A DNA stretch of 64,000 bases from Oceanobacillus sp. J11TS1 (GCF_018333215.1 NZ_BORO01000017.1:1-64000); one strand, 5' to 3'. Positions 17,245 through 26,649 are shown, counted from the first letter of the stretch. Numbers and translations are program-made. The notes: generated by a model not told the origin, from the sequence alone.

Positions 17245-17362
17245 AAGAAGCAGTTTATATAAGGAGCTGCTCTCCGTTAGTCCCGTTAAAAATAATGTTG
17301 GTGAAATCATACAGTATGTTGGCGTGTTTAATGATATTTCTCAAATGAAGAAATCTGAGTAG
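17245..17362 (+). pseudogene. C-terminal remnant of a PAS/PAC sensor protein
   Basis: The frame reading RSSLYKELLSVSPVKNN and then VGEIIQYVGVFNDISQMKK ends at TAG 17360-17362. This is a typical PAC motif (rewritten SPVKNNxGEIxxYVGVFNDI). There is no start codon and no downstream domain, so only the end of a PAS-containing sensor (GGDEF/EAL or kinase type) remains. Confidence 0.6.
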
Positions 17363-17368
17363 ACTGTT

Positions 17369-17412
17369 AAAAACCTGAACGTATTTTGTAAATTAAATAC
17401 GTTCAGGTTTTT
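17369..17412 (+). terminator. Terminator after the PAS remnant
   Basis: An 18-bp perfect stem (AAAAACCTGAACGTATTT and its complement) with an 8-nt loop and terminal Ts is conserved although the gene before it has decayed. Confidence 0.8.
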
Positions 17413-17414
17413 CT

Positions 17415-17663
17415 AATGAAAAAAAACTGCAATACGAAGGAAAAATTGCCGCACAAATAAAAACCACGCGCCACCAATATAAAATCTCCCAGCAGCATCT
17501 TGCTGATTTAGCAGGTATTCCTAAATCAACAATTGGAAGAATAGAAGCAGGCTTAACAAGCCCTAAAGTAGATACCCTATAACAAATATTCAAAGCATTA
17601 AATACACCATTTGTTATTGATGGAACTATCAATCATAACCCTAAAAGTATATCTGCTGAATAA
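17415..17663 (+). pseudogene. XRE-family HTH regulator pseudogene
   Basis: The frame encodes an HTH_3 domain (KISQQHLADLAGIPKSTIGR, then IEAGLTSPKVDTL), continues past an in-frame TAA at 17580-17582 into IFKALNTPFVIDG, and ends at TAA 17661-17663. The internal stop probably arose from TTA. No in-frame ATG is present at the 5' end, which abuts the preceding terminator. Small proteins of this type are often antitoxin-like (HigA-type), but no partner is visible. Confidence 0.7.
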
Positions 17664-17707
17664 GTTGCTTTGTTTTCATAAATCGGCATGAAAACAAAGC
17701 AACTTTT
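17662..17707 (+). terminator. Terminator after the XRE pseudogene
   Basis: An 18-bp perfect stem (AAGTTGCTTTGTTTTCAT with its complement) has an 8-nt loop and ends in TTTT. Confidence 0.75.
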
Positions 17708-17818
17708 CCAAACCATTCTTCCTGACATGAAAACTGAATTCGCCCAGTTTACAGACCTTGATAAGCAGATTTTTTTCCCTGATTTTCTATGCTATACAGC
17801 TATAAGATGACAATTTAT

Positions 17819-17983
17819 CTAGAAACTAATAAAACGATAATTAGGTTTGATAACCTCTATTACGTTTAATCTTCCTTCTTTCAACTCTTCAAGATACTTC
17901 TCATAAGTATAATCAATTGAATTTAATATCTCTGAAATCTTATATTGGGGGTTTTTACTCATATAATAAATAATTAAACCCAT
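17819..17983 (-). CDS. Small hypothetical protein or gene remnant
   Basis: The 54-aa leftward frame starts MGLIIYYMSKNPQYKISEIL and includes DYTYEKYLEELKEGRLNVIE, which looks like coding sequence for a small helical or HTH-like segment. The ribosome site is poor and the surroundings are decayed genes, so this may be a fragment. No function is assigned. Confidence 0.3.
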   Translation of the reverse strand: MGLIIYYMSKNPQYKISEILNSIDYTYEKYLEELKEGRLNVIEVIKPNYRFISF

Positions 17984-18048
17984 TTCTACAATAATCACAT
18001 ATCATTTACACCAGATTCAAAAATCAAAAATAAACTCATTAGTAACGT

Positions 18049-18172
18049 TTGACGAACACCCGTGTTAATGCTATTATTAGATTATAAATTAAACTCGAGA
18101 AAATGAGTACTTCTCTTCTTTGAAATGGGTCATTTCGGTGATTCCCCCAAAGAATGTCAGTACTCTTTATTT
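18049..18172 (+). ncRNA. Candidate small structured RNA with its own promoter
   Basis: TTGACG (18049-18054) and TATTAT (18072-18077) are separated by exactly 17 bp, and the spacer holds a small AACAC/GTGTT dyad. The predicted transcript starts near 18084 and contains a long interrupted hairpin (18105-18165). Its helices are GAGTACT/AGTACTC, TTCTTTG/CAAAGAA and GGGTCA/TGATTCCC, with internal loops between them, followed by TTTATTT. There is no plausible long reading frame, only a possible six-codon one. This could be a short RNA or a mobile-element hairpin; no known RNA family was recognised. Confidence 0.4.
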
Positions 18173-18505
18173 ATGTTTAAACAACGTACTCGTTAAAATA
18201 ACCCGTCTGTATTCTGCTCATCGATTAGTTACAGATGAAGCTCCTTCATCTCCAATGAGAAAGGAACCCTTTTATCTTTAAAACACTCCAAAAATTGATA
18301 ATTTAGTTTTTTCAATTAAATATTCCTTCATCTTCGAATCTCTCATACCTAATTATCAATATCCCTCAATCAAATAGCAACTTACGTTCGATAAATTAGC
18401 ACTTATAAATACATATCCAACCGTAAGCGATTTTTAATATAACCTATTCATCAAATTCTACTCAATCATGCTCCTTAAATTCGTAATAAATAATCCCCTA
18501 AAAAA
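18173..18505. other. Non-coding stretch in a decayed region
   Basis: No gene, clear terminator or known RNA motif is visible. The sequence is AT-rich and closed in all frames at short intervals. Confidence 0.45.
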
Positions 18506-18691
18506 ATGGATTATATACGTACCAAGATTGGAACAGAACGACACCAGGAATTATCCAACTTTCGAGCAGGCGTTAAAGGTGTGCCATCTGTCTTAAAACG
18601 AGTTTATCAATTAGAGCATTTACCTAGCAGGGGACGATTGCGCGAAAAATCTAGATATACCTTGATAATCGACCAAAACTTCAAAAGATGA
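18506..18691 (+). pseudogene. C-terminal remnant of an IS1182-like transposase
   Basis: The frame holds FRAGVKGVPSVLKRVYQLEH, LPSRGRLREKSRY and a terminal NFKR. These resemble the C-terminal segment of IS1182/IS4-group transposases (GVEGxPSxLRRxYxVDxMPVRGLVR...INFKR). The catalytic domain and both element ends are gone. Confidence 0.6.
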
Positions 18692-18999
18692 AGGAAATCA
18701 AAAGGATGGTTCCGGTCACTGTATAAAGGGTGGAGATTTCCCAAAATTCATTTGTAATACAAAAATCGCACTAAAAAAATGAAATTAATCTGTTGCCCTC
18801 ATTAGAAATCCCCACCCAGTCCCCACATTGCCCGCATGGGTATATCTATTGACCAAGCTAATAAGACAACCCCCTCATATTTCTCTCTCCTCAAACATAT
18901 AATACTCCAAACTAAGATTGGGGGAGATAATAATGTAATTTTCCATGTGTATCCACTCTATGTCCCTTTCTTCAGAAGGAATGACAAAGGGGGATGTTT
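18692..18999. other. Non-coding stretch before the symporter gene
   Basis: No gene is seen. The last 15 bp carry AAAGGGGG, the ribosome site of the next gene. No promoter is clear enough to report. Confidence 0.4.
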
Positions 19000-20442
19000 G
19001 TGAACAATACCATTCTTATCGTTTTCATTTTGTATTTTGTCATTATTATCGGAATCGGTTACATCACGAGCAGAGGAAAATTAAGTCATGAAGATTTTTT
19101 GTTAGGTGGAAAAAAACTACCTGGCTGGGCTTTGGCTTTTTCCGAACGCGCCACTGGTGAATCAGCATGGTTGTTACTTGGCTTTACCGGATTTGTTTTT
19201 ACCACCGGATTATCCGGGATATGGGTTGCTGCCGGGATTAGTTTAGGTATTATTTTTTCTTGGTTGTTTTTAGCGAAACGGTTTATGCAAGAAACCGATA
19301 AACGAAAAGTATTGACACTCCCAGATTATTTGGCATCTAACTTTAAGGAAAAGGCCAGTTTAATCCGCTGGGTTGCGACCATTCTAGTTGCGAGTTTCTT
19401 CATGTTCTACGTCGGTGCTCAGTTTGCTGGGGCAGGAAAGTTATTTCTGACTTCATTTGATATGAATCCTATCCTTGGAATCATTATTTCCACTATTGTC
19501 GTCATAGCCATTGCTTTTTTTGGCGGATTTATTTCAGTTGTTTGGACGGATATGGTTCAAAGTATTATGATGTTATTAACTTTGTGCGCCTTACCGATTG
19601 TTGCACTGTTCTACATTTATAACAATGATTTATCCATCAGCCATTCACTTGTATCATCTGGAGGTTCTTTTAATTCATGGTTTGGGGGTGCAACAGGATT
19701 TGCACTTGGTGTCCTATTCTTCAATAATTTCTCCTGGTTTTTCGGCTATTTAGGTGGCCAGCCGCAGCTAAGCACAAGATTTATGGCATTAAAAAATGAA
19801 AAAGAAGCAAAGCAGGCTACTATCGTCGCTATTATCTGGACCATCATGGCATATACAGGAGCTTTCCTCATTGGTCTTGCAGCAATTGCGATTTACAGCC
19901 AAGCTTCTTTCTCCGATGTTGAAACGATACTTCCAGTAATGATTATGGATCTGATGCCACCATGGATTGCAGGTGCCCTGCTGGCAGGAATTCTCGCAGC
20001 TATCATTACGACAGCTAATTCCCAGTTGTTAGTTGTCACAAGTTCCGTGAGTGAGGATATAATCCATAAATCACTAGGGCTGAAATTAACTGATCGTCAA
20101 TTAGTTTGGACATCGAAGATCACTATCATTATCTCAGGTATTATAGGAATGGGAATTGCACTTACATCGGAATCTTTAGTTTATCTTATCGTAAGCTGGG
20201 CATGGTCTGGAGTCGGTGGTACACTCTCGCCTGCTATTTTAATGACCTTTTTCTGGAAACGCTACTCCAATACAGGTATTATCGCGACAATTATTTCTGG
20301 CTTTGTATTCACCGTGCTTTGGATTAGCACACCACTAGATACCATCATCACATCCCGATTCACTACCTTTTTCATCGCAGCAATATTCGGTATTGTATTT
20401 AGTTTGTTGTTTCCTGATAAAAAACTGGACGCCGTTAAATAA
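19000..20442 (+). CDS. Sodium:solute symporter, PutP-like (SSS family)
   Basis: The 480-aa protein has about 13 membrane helices. The SSS signatures are visible: EDFLLGGKKLPGWALAFS after helix 1, and GGQPQLSTRFMALKNEKEA in the middle, the PutP-type motif. It probably imports proline or a related compatible solute with Na+. The predicted start is GTG 19000, spaced 6 bp from AAAGGGGG; ATG 18994 abuts the ribosome site. It is monocistronic with a terminator right at the stop codon. The substrate is inferred from family resemblance. Confidence 0.85.
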   Translation: MNNTILIVFILYFVIIIGIGYITSRGKLSHEDFLLGGKKLPGWALAFSERATGESAWLLLGFTGFVFTTGLSGIWVAAGISLGIIFSWLFLAKRFMQETDKRKVLTLPDYLASNFKEKASLIRWVATILVASFFMFYVGAQFAGAGKLFLTSFDMNPILGIIISTIVVIAIAFFGGFISVVWTDMVQSIMMLLTLCALPIVALFYIYNNDLSISHSLVSSGGSFNSWFGGATGFALGVLFFNNFSWFFGYLGGQPQLSTRFMALKNEKEAKQATIVAIIWTIMAYTGAFLIGLAAIAIYSQASFSDVETILPVMIMDLMPPWIAGALLAGILAAIITTANSQLLVVTSSVSEDIIHKSLGLKLTDRQLVWTSKITIIISGIIGMGIALTSESLVYLIVSWAWSGVGGTLSPAILMTFFWKRYSNTGIIATIISGFVFTVLWISTPLDTIITSRFTTFFIAAIFGIVFSLLFPDKKLDAVK

Positions 20443-20475
20443 ACCACACTTATCTTTCAGGTGTGGGTTTTCTTT
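20441..20475 (+). terminator. Terminator after the symporter gene
   Basis: AAACCACAC and GTGTGGGTTT pair across an 11-nt loop and are followed by TTCTTTA. It begins within the stop codon of the symporter gene. Confidence 0.75.
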
Positions 20476-20514
20476 ATATTTTCGGAAACTCTATCTCATA
20501 AGGAGGTGTTTTAA

Positions 20515-20757
20515 ATGGCAAACAAAGATCTCAGTCAATTCAAGGGCCGTGTAATGAAAGCAAATGGCTATAACGTGGATAAAAATAACCCTGATGATGT
20601 GAAATATGAGGTTGCTGAAGAACTAGGCATTCCTCTGGAAAAAAGAGATAATGGACAACTTACCTCAAGACAGGCGGGAAAAGTTGGCGGGCCAATTGGT
20701 GGCAATATGATTAAAGAAATGATTAACATGGCCAAAGAACAGATGAAACAAAAATAA
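20515..20757 (+). CDS. Alpha/beta-type small acid-soluble spore protein
   Basis: The 80-aa protein carries the SASP core: KYEVAEELGIPLEK, which holds the GPR protease cleavage region, and LTSRQAGKVGGPIGGNMIKE, the DNA-binding C-half. These proteins coat and protect forespore DNA and are degraded by GPR during germination. AAGGAGGTG precedes the ATG. The N-terminus is slightly longer than in SspA/SspB. Expression by SigG in the forespore is expected from the family; a SigG promoter was not clearly found. Confidence 0.92.
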   Translation: MANKDLSQFKGRVMKANGYNVDKNNPDDVKYEVAEELGIPLEKRDNGQLTSRQAGKVGGPIGGNMIKEMINMAKEQMKQK

Positions 20758-20827
20758 TCAATATTCCTCTGCTGGTTTTACGCAAACTTCTGTTATGCTC
20801 TCACATGGAAAATCATGATTAGACGGT

Positions 20828-20870
20828 AAAAAACGGAACGTATTCAAATTGAAATACGTTCCGTTTTTTT
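20828..20870 (+). terminator. Terminator after the spore protein gene
   Basis: AAAACGGAACGTATT pairs with AATACGTTCCGTTTTTTT across a short loop, giving a strong intrinsic terminator. Confidence 0.85.
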
Positions 20871-20979
20871 AGTCGTGACAAGCAATTTGTTAAGCTTATT
20901 ATCCATTTTTATATTTAAACTTCCAGCTTCTTCTTTTAAAACACACTTCTGTATTATTCTACCTTAAACCATCGATTAA

Positions 20980-22041
20980 TTAACTATTGGGATAAACGAT
21001 GACTTTCAAACACTCATGCTTATAATTTAATGCTCGTTCCATGCCTTCTTGTGTATCTTCTAGCGAGTACTTATCTGTCACCAGTTTTTTAATATCAGCT
21101 ATACCAGAGGCTAGAAACTTTATTCCTTTTGGATAGGTATTGGCGTAGCGAAAAATCCCATGAATATCGATTTCATTGTCTGCGATAAATGGCACATTCA
21201 ATGGAATTTCACTCTGAGCCGGCAATCCCACTATTGCAAGTTTCCCACCGCGACGAACGGAAGATAATGCGGATTGAAGAGCTAATGGATTCCCTGCTGT
21301 TTCCCAAGCAACGTCAACTCCCTTACCATTCGTAATATGCATTATTTCCTTATCAGAGTTCTGTTCCTTGACATTGATGACATGCGTAGCTCCCTGTTGT
21401 TTTGCAGCTTCAAGTCGTAACGGTTCTAAATCAGTCACGATTATTGTGGTTGCCCCAAATGCTTTAGCTGCCACGACAGCCATGAGGCCAACTGGGCCCA
21501 TTCCCATAATTGCAACGGTCGATCCAGGTTGTAGTTTTGTTCTCATTGCAGCATGAATGCCAACAGAAAAGGGCTCAACCATAGCTGCTTCTTCATATGA
21601 AAGAGAGTCTGGGATAGCAAACACAAAATCTTTTCGCATTTTAATATATTGAGCAAACGCTCCATCCACTGGCGGTGTTGCTAAAAATTGTACTTCAGGA
21701 CAGAGGTTGTAACGCCCTTCTTTACACGCTTCGCAATGGCCACAGGTTACGCCTGGTTCTACAGCAACTCTGTCGCCGACTTTAAATTCCTGAACAGATG
21801 AGCCGATAGCCGCAATTTCCCCAGAACATTCATGACCAAGGATAAATGGTTTCTCCACGACATATTTTCCAATTCTGCCGTGGGTATAATAATGTAAATC
21901 TGAACCACAGATTCCAACTGCTATAACCTTAATTAAAACTTCATCGTGATCAATTGTCGGTACCGGCAATGTTTCCATAGTAATATTCCGTGGATCGTGC
22001 ATTACTGCTGCTTTCATTTTTGTGGGTAATTTGTTATTCAT
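20980..22041 (-). CDS. Zinc-dependent polyol dehydrogenase (sorbitol/L-iditol dehydrogenase-like)
   Basis: The 353-aa MDR-family enzyme has GICGSDLHYYTHG (catalytic Zn Cys), GHECSGEI (Zn His/Glu) and the four-Cys structural zinc site in CGHCEACKEGRYNLC. The NAD loop GMGPVGLMAV is followed by an acidic TDLEP, implying NAD rather than NADP. This fits sorbitol/xylitol-type dehydrogenases (GutB). It lies 180 bp downstream of the PTS EIIC gene in the same direction, beyond a terminator-like hairpin, so it may have its own promoter or be read through. Polyol oxidation feeding sugar metabolism is likely. Confidence 0.85.
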   Translation of the reverse strand: MNNKLPTKMKAAVMHDPRNITMETLPVPTIDHDEVLIKVIAVGICGSDLHYYTHGRIGKYVVEKPFILGHECSGEIAAIGSSVQEFKVGDRVAVEPGVTCGHCEACKEGRYNLCPEVQFLATPPVDGAFAQYIKMRKDFVFAIPDSLSYEEAAMVEPFSVGIHAAMRTKLQPGSTVAIMGMGPVGLMAVVAAKAFGATTIIVTDLEPLRLEAAKQQGATHVINVKEQNSDKEIMHITNGKGVDVAWETAGNPLALQSALSSVRRGGKLAIVGLPAQSEIPLNVPFIADNEIDIHGIFRYANTYPKGIKFLASGIADIKKLVTDKYSLEDTQEGMERALNYKHECLKVIVYPNS

Positions 22042-22135
22042 TAGGATTTTCCTTTCATATCATTTTTTATGGCACTCACCTATCCACTGCGTTAAAGTAG
22101 TGAAGGACTAATGCTGTTTGCTTTTGTAAAGACTT

Positions 22136-22181
22136 AAAAATAGGATCATTACTAAGATGGTGTCATAATGATCCTATTTTT
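22136..22181 (-). terminator. Terminator after the PTS EIIC gene
   Basis: TAGGATCATTA and TAATGATCCTA arms with flanking A5/T5 form a strong hairpin between the EIIC and dehydrogenase genes. Confidence 0.75.
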
Positions 22182-22222
22182 ACTTTATTAACTAAAATTA
22201 TTTAATTTTCTAATGCCTTGGT

Positions 22223-23581
22223 TTAAATTAATGATTCCTCACCTTGTTCCTGCTTAACTAATTTATTATCATACATTTTAATGAAAGGAAGCCAAATGAG
22301 AAATGCTACAAAGGCACAAATCAAGGCAACAATTAAAGCCATATAATCCCCACCTGTACTAATGAAAGCACCAATACCTACAGGGGTAGGCCAAGGCATA
22401 TGTGCAATTATCGCTTCAATTATATTTAGTTTAATTGCCCAGTAACCAATTGATGCTGAAACCATTGGTGCTAGGAAAAACGGAATTGCTAAGAATGGAT
22501 TATAAACGATTGGCAGTCCAAATATTAACGGCTCATTAATATTAAAAATACCAGGCGCAAGAGACGCTTTACCTAATACTCTTAATTGTTTAGATCTAGC
22601 CAAAAACGCTATAAATATACATAAACCTAAAGTTCCTCCCGAGCCACCAACAGTTACGAATGCGTTGTTAAATTCACCTGCAAATGGAATGTTTGCTCCA
22701 GCCATATTAGATTGCAAATTCGAAAGAAAGATAGGAGTAAGGAATCCAAAAACAATCGTAGCTCCGTGGATACCCACAATCCAAAGAGCATGGACGATAA
22801 AGTAAATAACTAGAATACCTAACCAGCTATTTGTGATATTAACCACAAAGCCAAAAGGAATCGCTACTATTTTAAATATATCAGTACCTAATGCGATTAA
22901 AATACCGTTAATTACTAAAACAACGAAGGCAACAAGAAATGCTGGAATAAGCGCTGTGAATGAACGAGATACGCCTTCCGGGACACTTTCAGGCATTTTC
23001 ACAATCCAATTTTTCTTCACACACATCCGATATAATTGCACAGCCAAAACAGACATAATAATTGCCGCGAAAATCCCTATAGCTCCTAAACGACTAACAC
23101 CGTCTGCAACCATTTCCCAACCATGAGCAGTTATATTGTCACCATCAACATGATGCACGAGGGACATCTTACCATTATTTAATACCAATTCAGGAATAGT
23201 CATGAAAAACGCAAACATCGATAGTAAAGCACCGTTTAAAGGACTTAGATTTAATTCTTCTTCTTCAGCATATATTTTTGTATACTCATAACCAATAACA
23301 AGACCAAAATAGATTGCTAATATTCCCATCGTTGCTTTATTTGCTAACATATACAAATCACTAATTCTAAAGAAAGTGTTATCGAAAAAGCCTTCTAAAA
23401 ATGTAAGTGTCTGTGGTAACACGTTTAACACTAAAAACATCGAACCTACAATCACAAATGGAATAGAAGCCATCCCTGCAGCCATGATTGCACGTACAAT
23501 TCGTAAGGATGCTATTTTACCCATGGGACCCATTAGATACTTTTCCAGGAAAGCAAATACTTTGCTGTTTTCTGACTCCAT
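22223..23581 (-). CDS. licC: PTS cellobiose/lichenan-type permease EIIC
   Basis: The 452-aa membrane permease of the lactose/cellobiose PTS family has about ten helices. The characteristic NINEPLIFGLPIVYNP motif, with the conserved Glu, contacts the sugar. Together with EIIA and EIIB it transports and phosphorylates beta-glucosides. It is the last PTS gene of a leftward cluster headed by a LicR-type activator, and it follows an unknown four-helix membrane protein by 21 bp. The family is certain; cellobiose or lichenan oligomers as substrate are inferred from LicR and the GH4 enzyme. Confidence 0.9.
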   Translation of the reverse strand: MESENSKVFAFLEKYLMGPMGKIASLRIVRAIMAAGMASIPFVIVGSMFLVLNVLPQTLTFLEGFFDNTFFRISDLYMLANKATMGILAIYFGLVIGYEYTKIYAEEEELNLSPLNGALLSMFAFFMTIPELVLNNGKMSLVHHVDGDNITAHGWEMVADGVSRLGAIGIFAAIIMSVLAVQLYRMCVKKNWIVKMPESVPEGVSRSFTALIPAFLVAFVVLVINGILIALGTDIFKIVAIPFGFVVNITNSWLGILVIYFIVHALWIVGIHGATIVFGFLTPIFLSNLQSNMAGANIPFAGEFNNAFVTVGGSGGTLGLCIFIAFLARSKQLRVLGKASLAPGIFNINEPLIFGLPIVYNPFLAIPFFLAPMVSASIGYWAIKLNIIEAIIAHMPWPTPVGIGAFISTGGDYMALIVALICAFVAFLIWLPFIKMYDNKLVKQEQGEESLI

Positions 23582-23602
23582 AGAAATACCTCTCTTCTAA
23601 TA

Positions 23603-24106
23603 TTAATTAATAGCTTCTTCATACTGCTTAATACGTTCATAATGTTTGTCCTCATCATGTTTAATCCGGTACAATCGGTAGAGGATTAATGCACTTAGCA
23701 ATATCCCAATAGCCAAAATTATTAAGACTAATACCTTAGACTTCTCTTGATTTAAGAGAAAAGGATATAATTGAGTGAATGACGAAGAAAAGCAAGTCGG
23801 TAGTATTAGAGCAACATTTGTAAAAAGCAAAATTTTAAAACTATAATTTGTATATTTAGCATTATTCGTATGCTTGCTGAACAATTTTACTTGCTCTACA
23901 ACACTGAATAACAATACGATAATTAACACTAATGGGATAAAATACAATGATGAATCGCTCATTAACAGTGAAAGTAGCCAGTATACATTCGTAAAAAAGA
24001 ACAAAGCAGAAACATACCTTACAAGTAAATATCGGTTAAAATACATCGATTTAATGCTTAACTTTTTTCTGTTTTGCTCTATCATTGACACTTCATTTTT
24101 TCCCAT
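23603..24106 (-). CDS. Four-helix membrane protein within the PTS operon
   Basis: The 167-aa protein (start ATG 24106, ribosome site GAGGGAT) has four predicted membrane helices (about residues 30-50, 55-75, 90-110 and 125-145) with a charged C-terminal tail (HDEDKHYERIKQYEEA). It lies between the EIIB and EIIC genes in the same orientation, so it is probably co-expressed. I do not recognise the family. A small accessory to the PTS is possible but unproven. Confidence 0.6.
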   Translation of the reverse strand: MGKNEVSMIEQNRKKLSIKSMYFNRYLLVRYVSALFFFTNVYWLLSLLMSDSSLYFIPLVLIIVLLFSVVEQVKLFSKHTNNAKYTNYSFKILLFTNVALILPTCFSSSFTQLYPFLLNQEKSKVLVLIILAIGILLSALILYRLYRIKHDEDKHYERIKQYEEAIN

Positions 24107-24273
24107 ATATAAATCCCTCATTTACTTACCAGGCTCTTCACTGCTATAAATAATTTGATAGTAAAAATATAAAACCAGCAGGTATCGTTTATTTTATACA
24201 GTGAAGAAGCCATTTTATTTGGGTAACTAACCACATTTCAATGTGCTTTCTTTATGATGCATAGTTCTGAAAA

Positions 24274-24597
24274 TCATTGATCTGGAAGTTCTTTTAAAAT
24301 AACATCTCCTAATTTTTCAATGCCCATAGGAATAGGAACGTATGCTTGTGGCGGGATATTCGTAACAGGTTTTCCTACACGATCACCAGCTTCTTTAAAC
24401 TTTTGATAATACATTTTTGTTTGAGGACTTATCAAAAACAAATCAAAGTCACCTTTTTCAATCTTTTTATTTCCTTCAGTTGCACCGGTTGCCTCTATTT
24501 CAATATCATTTCCTTTGTTTTTTAAGTACTCTGTCGTCTTTTTTGCCATTAATGAAGATGACATACCACCTGCACAAATAATTAGTACTTTTTTCAT
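24274..24597 (-). CDS. licB: PTS cellobiose-type EIIB
   Basis: The 107-aa cytosolic domain protein starts MKKVLIICAGGMSSSLMAKK, with the phosphorylated Cys at residue 8 in the P-loop CAGGMSSS typical of lactose/cellobiose EIIB proteins. It receives phosphate from EIIA and passes it to the sugar during transport through EIIC. It lies 169 bp downstream of the glycosidase gene. Its length is normal for a stand-alone EIIB. Confidence 0.93.
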   Translation of the reverse strand: MKKVLIICAGGMSSSLMAKKTTEYLKNKGNDIEIEATGATEGNKKIEKGDFDLFLISPQTKMYYQKFKEAGDRVGKPVTNIPPQAYVPIPMGIEKLGDVILKELPDQ

Positions 24598-24766
24598 TTT
24601 AATTCCCCCATTATATTTATACTTTTTAGATTTAGATTGAAAGACCTGTGAATGGGCTTTAACATATTCTACGAATTAGTTAAAACTTTTCTATTCACTC
24701 CTTTAAGTTTCAGCAATTTTACTTCTATAAATCCAGGGACCGTATCCCCAGATTCATATGTTTATA

Positions 24767-26101
24767 TTATTTTACTGTTTCGGTTTGAAAAAATTGTGGC
24801 AGATATTCTTTATGTGCCTCCATCATCTCAGCCACAATTTTTTTAGCAATCGTGTCAGATGGTGTGAGTGGATTAATCGCTAAAGCAAGTACAGCTTTAT
24901 TATAATCCCCTGTTACAGCTGCTTCCGCTGATATCCGCTCGAAGGATTTAATTTGTTGAACTAATCCTCGTGTTGCTACTGGAATATCACCCACCGCTAG
25001 AGGTACTGGACCATCCTTTGTAATAATACTACTCACTTCAACAGCTGAATCTGCTGGAATGCTTGCGATTGCACCACGGTTCATTGTGTTAACCGGCTGT
25101 ATATCACGCTTATCTGTATAAATGGAAGTAATCAAACGAACAGCTGCATCGGAGTAATATGCTCCTCCACGTTCCTCCAATTGTGGGGGTTTAATGTTTA
25201 AATTTTCGTCTTTATATAATTCGAATAATTCTTCTTCTAATCTTTGAACGACTTCTGCACGTGTACCTTCTTCTTCAGCGCTCTTAATTGCCTTTTCCAA
25301 CATTTCATTTGATTTGTAGTAATACATATGATATGGACATGTAAGCGCACTTAATGCTTGGATGAATTCAGGCTCCCAACCCATACCATCTATATTTTTA
25401 ACAAAACTACTATTCTTAGGATCGGATAATTTCTCAATAACCTCTTTTTTGACACTAACACCATCAACATATACATCTAATCCATAGACCATATGGTTTA
25501 AGCCTGCAAAGTCAATCCGTACCCGAGAATGTTCAACATCTAGTAATTTAGCAATTCCCATCTCCATTCCAATAGGAACATTACATAAACCGATTACTTT
25601 ATCAATGTTAGAGTAGCGAAGAACAGCTTCTGTGACCATTCCTGCTGGATTTGTAAAGTTAATTAACCATGCATCTGGACAAAGTTCCTCTATATCTTTA
25701 CAAATATCTAGAATGACTGGAATGGTACGCAACCCTTTAAATAATCCACCAGGTCCATTTGTTTCTTGACCAAGAACTCCGTATTTAATTGGGATACGTT
25801 CGTCTTTAGCTCGCGCTTCAAGACGACCAACACGGAATTGGGTAGTTACAAAGTCAGCATCCTTTAATGCAGCTTTACGATCTAGTGTTAAATGAACATC
25901 AATCGGAAGACCAGCGTTATTAATCATTCGTTTGGCAAGATTCCCCACAATTTCAAGTTTTTCTTTTCCTTCTTCGATATCAACTAACCACAATTCTGTA
26001 AGTGGAAATTCATCGTACCGTTTTATAAAACCTTCAATTAATTCCGGTGTATAACTTGAACCACCGCCAATAGTAGCTACCTTTAATTTATGATTTGACA
26101 T
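24767..26101 (-). CDS. licH: 6-phospho-beta-glucosidase, glycoside hydrolase family 4
   Basis: The 444-aa enzyme (start ATG 26101, ribosome site AAAGGGG) has the GH4 NAD loop [18 protein letters not shown] near the N-terminus and the metal-binding NxxNP and CN motifs ([14 protein letters not shown]). GH4 enzymes hydrolyse 6-phospho-glucosides by an NAD+/Mn2+-dependent redox mechanism. Here the enzyme would split phosphorylated cellobiose or lichenan oligomers brought in by the PTS. The start overlaps the end of the EIIA gene by 14 bp, so translation is coupled. Confidence 0.93.
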   Translation of the reverse strand: MSNHKLKVATIGGGSSYTPELIEGFIKRYDEFPLTELWLVDIEEGKEKLEIVGNLAKRMINNAGLPIDVHLTLDRKAALKDADFVTTQFRVGRLEARAKDERIPIKYGVLGQETNGPGGLFKGLRTIPVILDICKDIEELCPDAWLINFTNPAGMVTEAVLRYSNIDKVIGLCNVPIGMEMGIAKLLDVEHSRVRIDFAGLNHMVYGLDVYVDGVSVKKEVIEKLSDPKNSSFVKNIDGMGWEPEFIQALSALTCPYHMYYYKSNEMLEKAIKSAEEEGTRAEVVQRLEEELFELYKDENLNIKPPQLEERGGAYYSDAAVRLITSIYTDKRDIQPVNTMNRGAIASIPADSAVEVSSIITKDGPVPLAVGDIPVATRGLVQQIKSFERISAEAAVTGDYNKAVLALAINPLTPSDTIAKKIVAEMMEAHKEYLPQFFQTETVK

Positions 26102-26423
26102 AATAATCCCCTTTCGATAAATTAATTTTTTTATGAAGTTCAATTACTTCTTGAGCTAAATCAATCACTGTAATTGCGTTCATTAAATGATCCTGTGCGT
26201 GGATGAGTAATAAACGAAGTTCTACTTCTTCCCCACGAATTTCCCCCTGAATAAGGTCTGTCTGGTACCGATGCGCTTTGCTCATTTCTTCGTTTGCTTC
26301 TTCGATTTTTTGTTCAGCTAACTCGAACTCACTAGCTTTTGCATGTTTCATTGCTTCCATTGCTAGAGTTCGAGCATTCCCGCCATACAAAATAATTTGG
26401 AAGCTAATTTCTTCTACACTCAT
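26088..26423 (-). CDS. licA: PTS lactose/cellobiose-type EIIA
   Basis: The 111-aa helical-bundle protein has the phospho-His in LLLIHAQDHLM (about residue 78) and the trimer-type ending DLAQEVIELHKK. It relays phosphate from HPr to EIIB. AAGGAGGGC serves ATG 26423 (7-bp spacing) or ATG 26426; a longer in-frame extension upstream lacks a ribosome site. It is the first gene of the catabolic operon, downstream of the cre site, and overlaps the GH4 gene. Confidence 0.92.
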   Translation of the reverse strand: MSVEEISFQIILYGGNARTLAMEAMKHAKASEFELAEQKIEEANEEMSKAHRYQTDLIQGEIRGEEVELRLLLIHAQDHLMNAITVIDLAQEVIELHKKINLSKGDYYVKS

Positions 26424-26567
26424 CATATGCCCTCCTTGGATGGATTGGATAAGATCTACATTTAGATTAATTAATTTAGTTGATTTTCCGTCTGACTTAA
26501 AGCAGTCTAATGAACTGATTCTAATCATTTCATTTATTTCTTCCCTGCTTATACATGTACCTTATCA

Positions 26568-26581
26568 TGAAAGCGTTTTCA
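26568..26581 (-). promoter_or_regulatory. cre site (CcpA box) of the lic-type operon
   Basis: TGAAAGCGTTTTCA matches the Bacillus cre consensus TGWNANCGNTNWCA at every position. It is palindromic and lies about 145 bp upstream of the EIIA start, in the promoter region. Carbon catabolite repression of the PTS operon is expected. Confidence 0.85.
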
Positions 26582-26649
26582 CTTGAATCCATACTTTTTC
26601 CTTAAGCTAACGGAAAACGTTGTACCAAATTAATATGTTTTAAAACAGC

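Noticed and set aside
26550-26565. TTATACATGTACCTTA resembles the TetR palindrome at 13690 and 16519.
   Set aside because: Only the ATACATGTA core is shared and the outer arms do not pair; it lies in an unrelated PTS promoter region, so it is probably chance.
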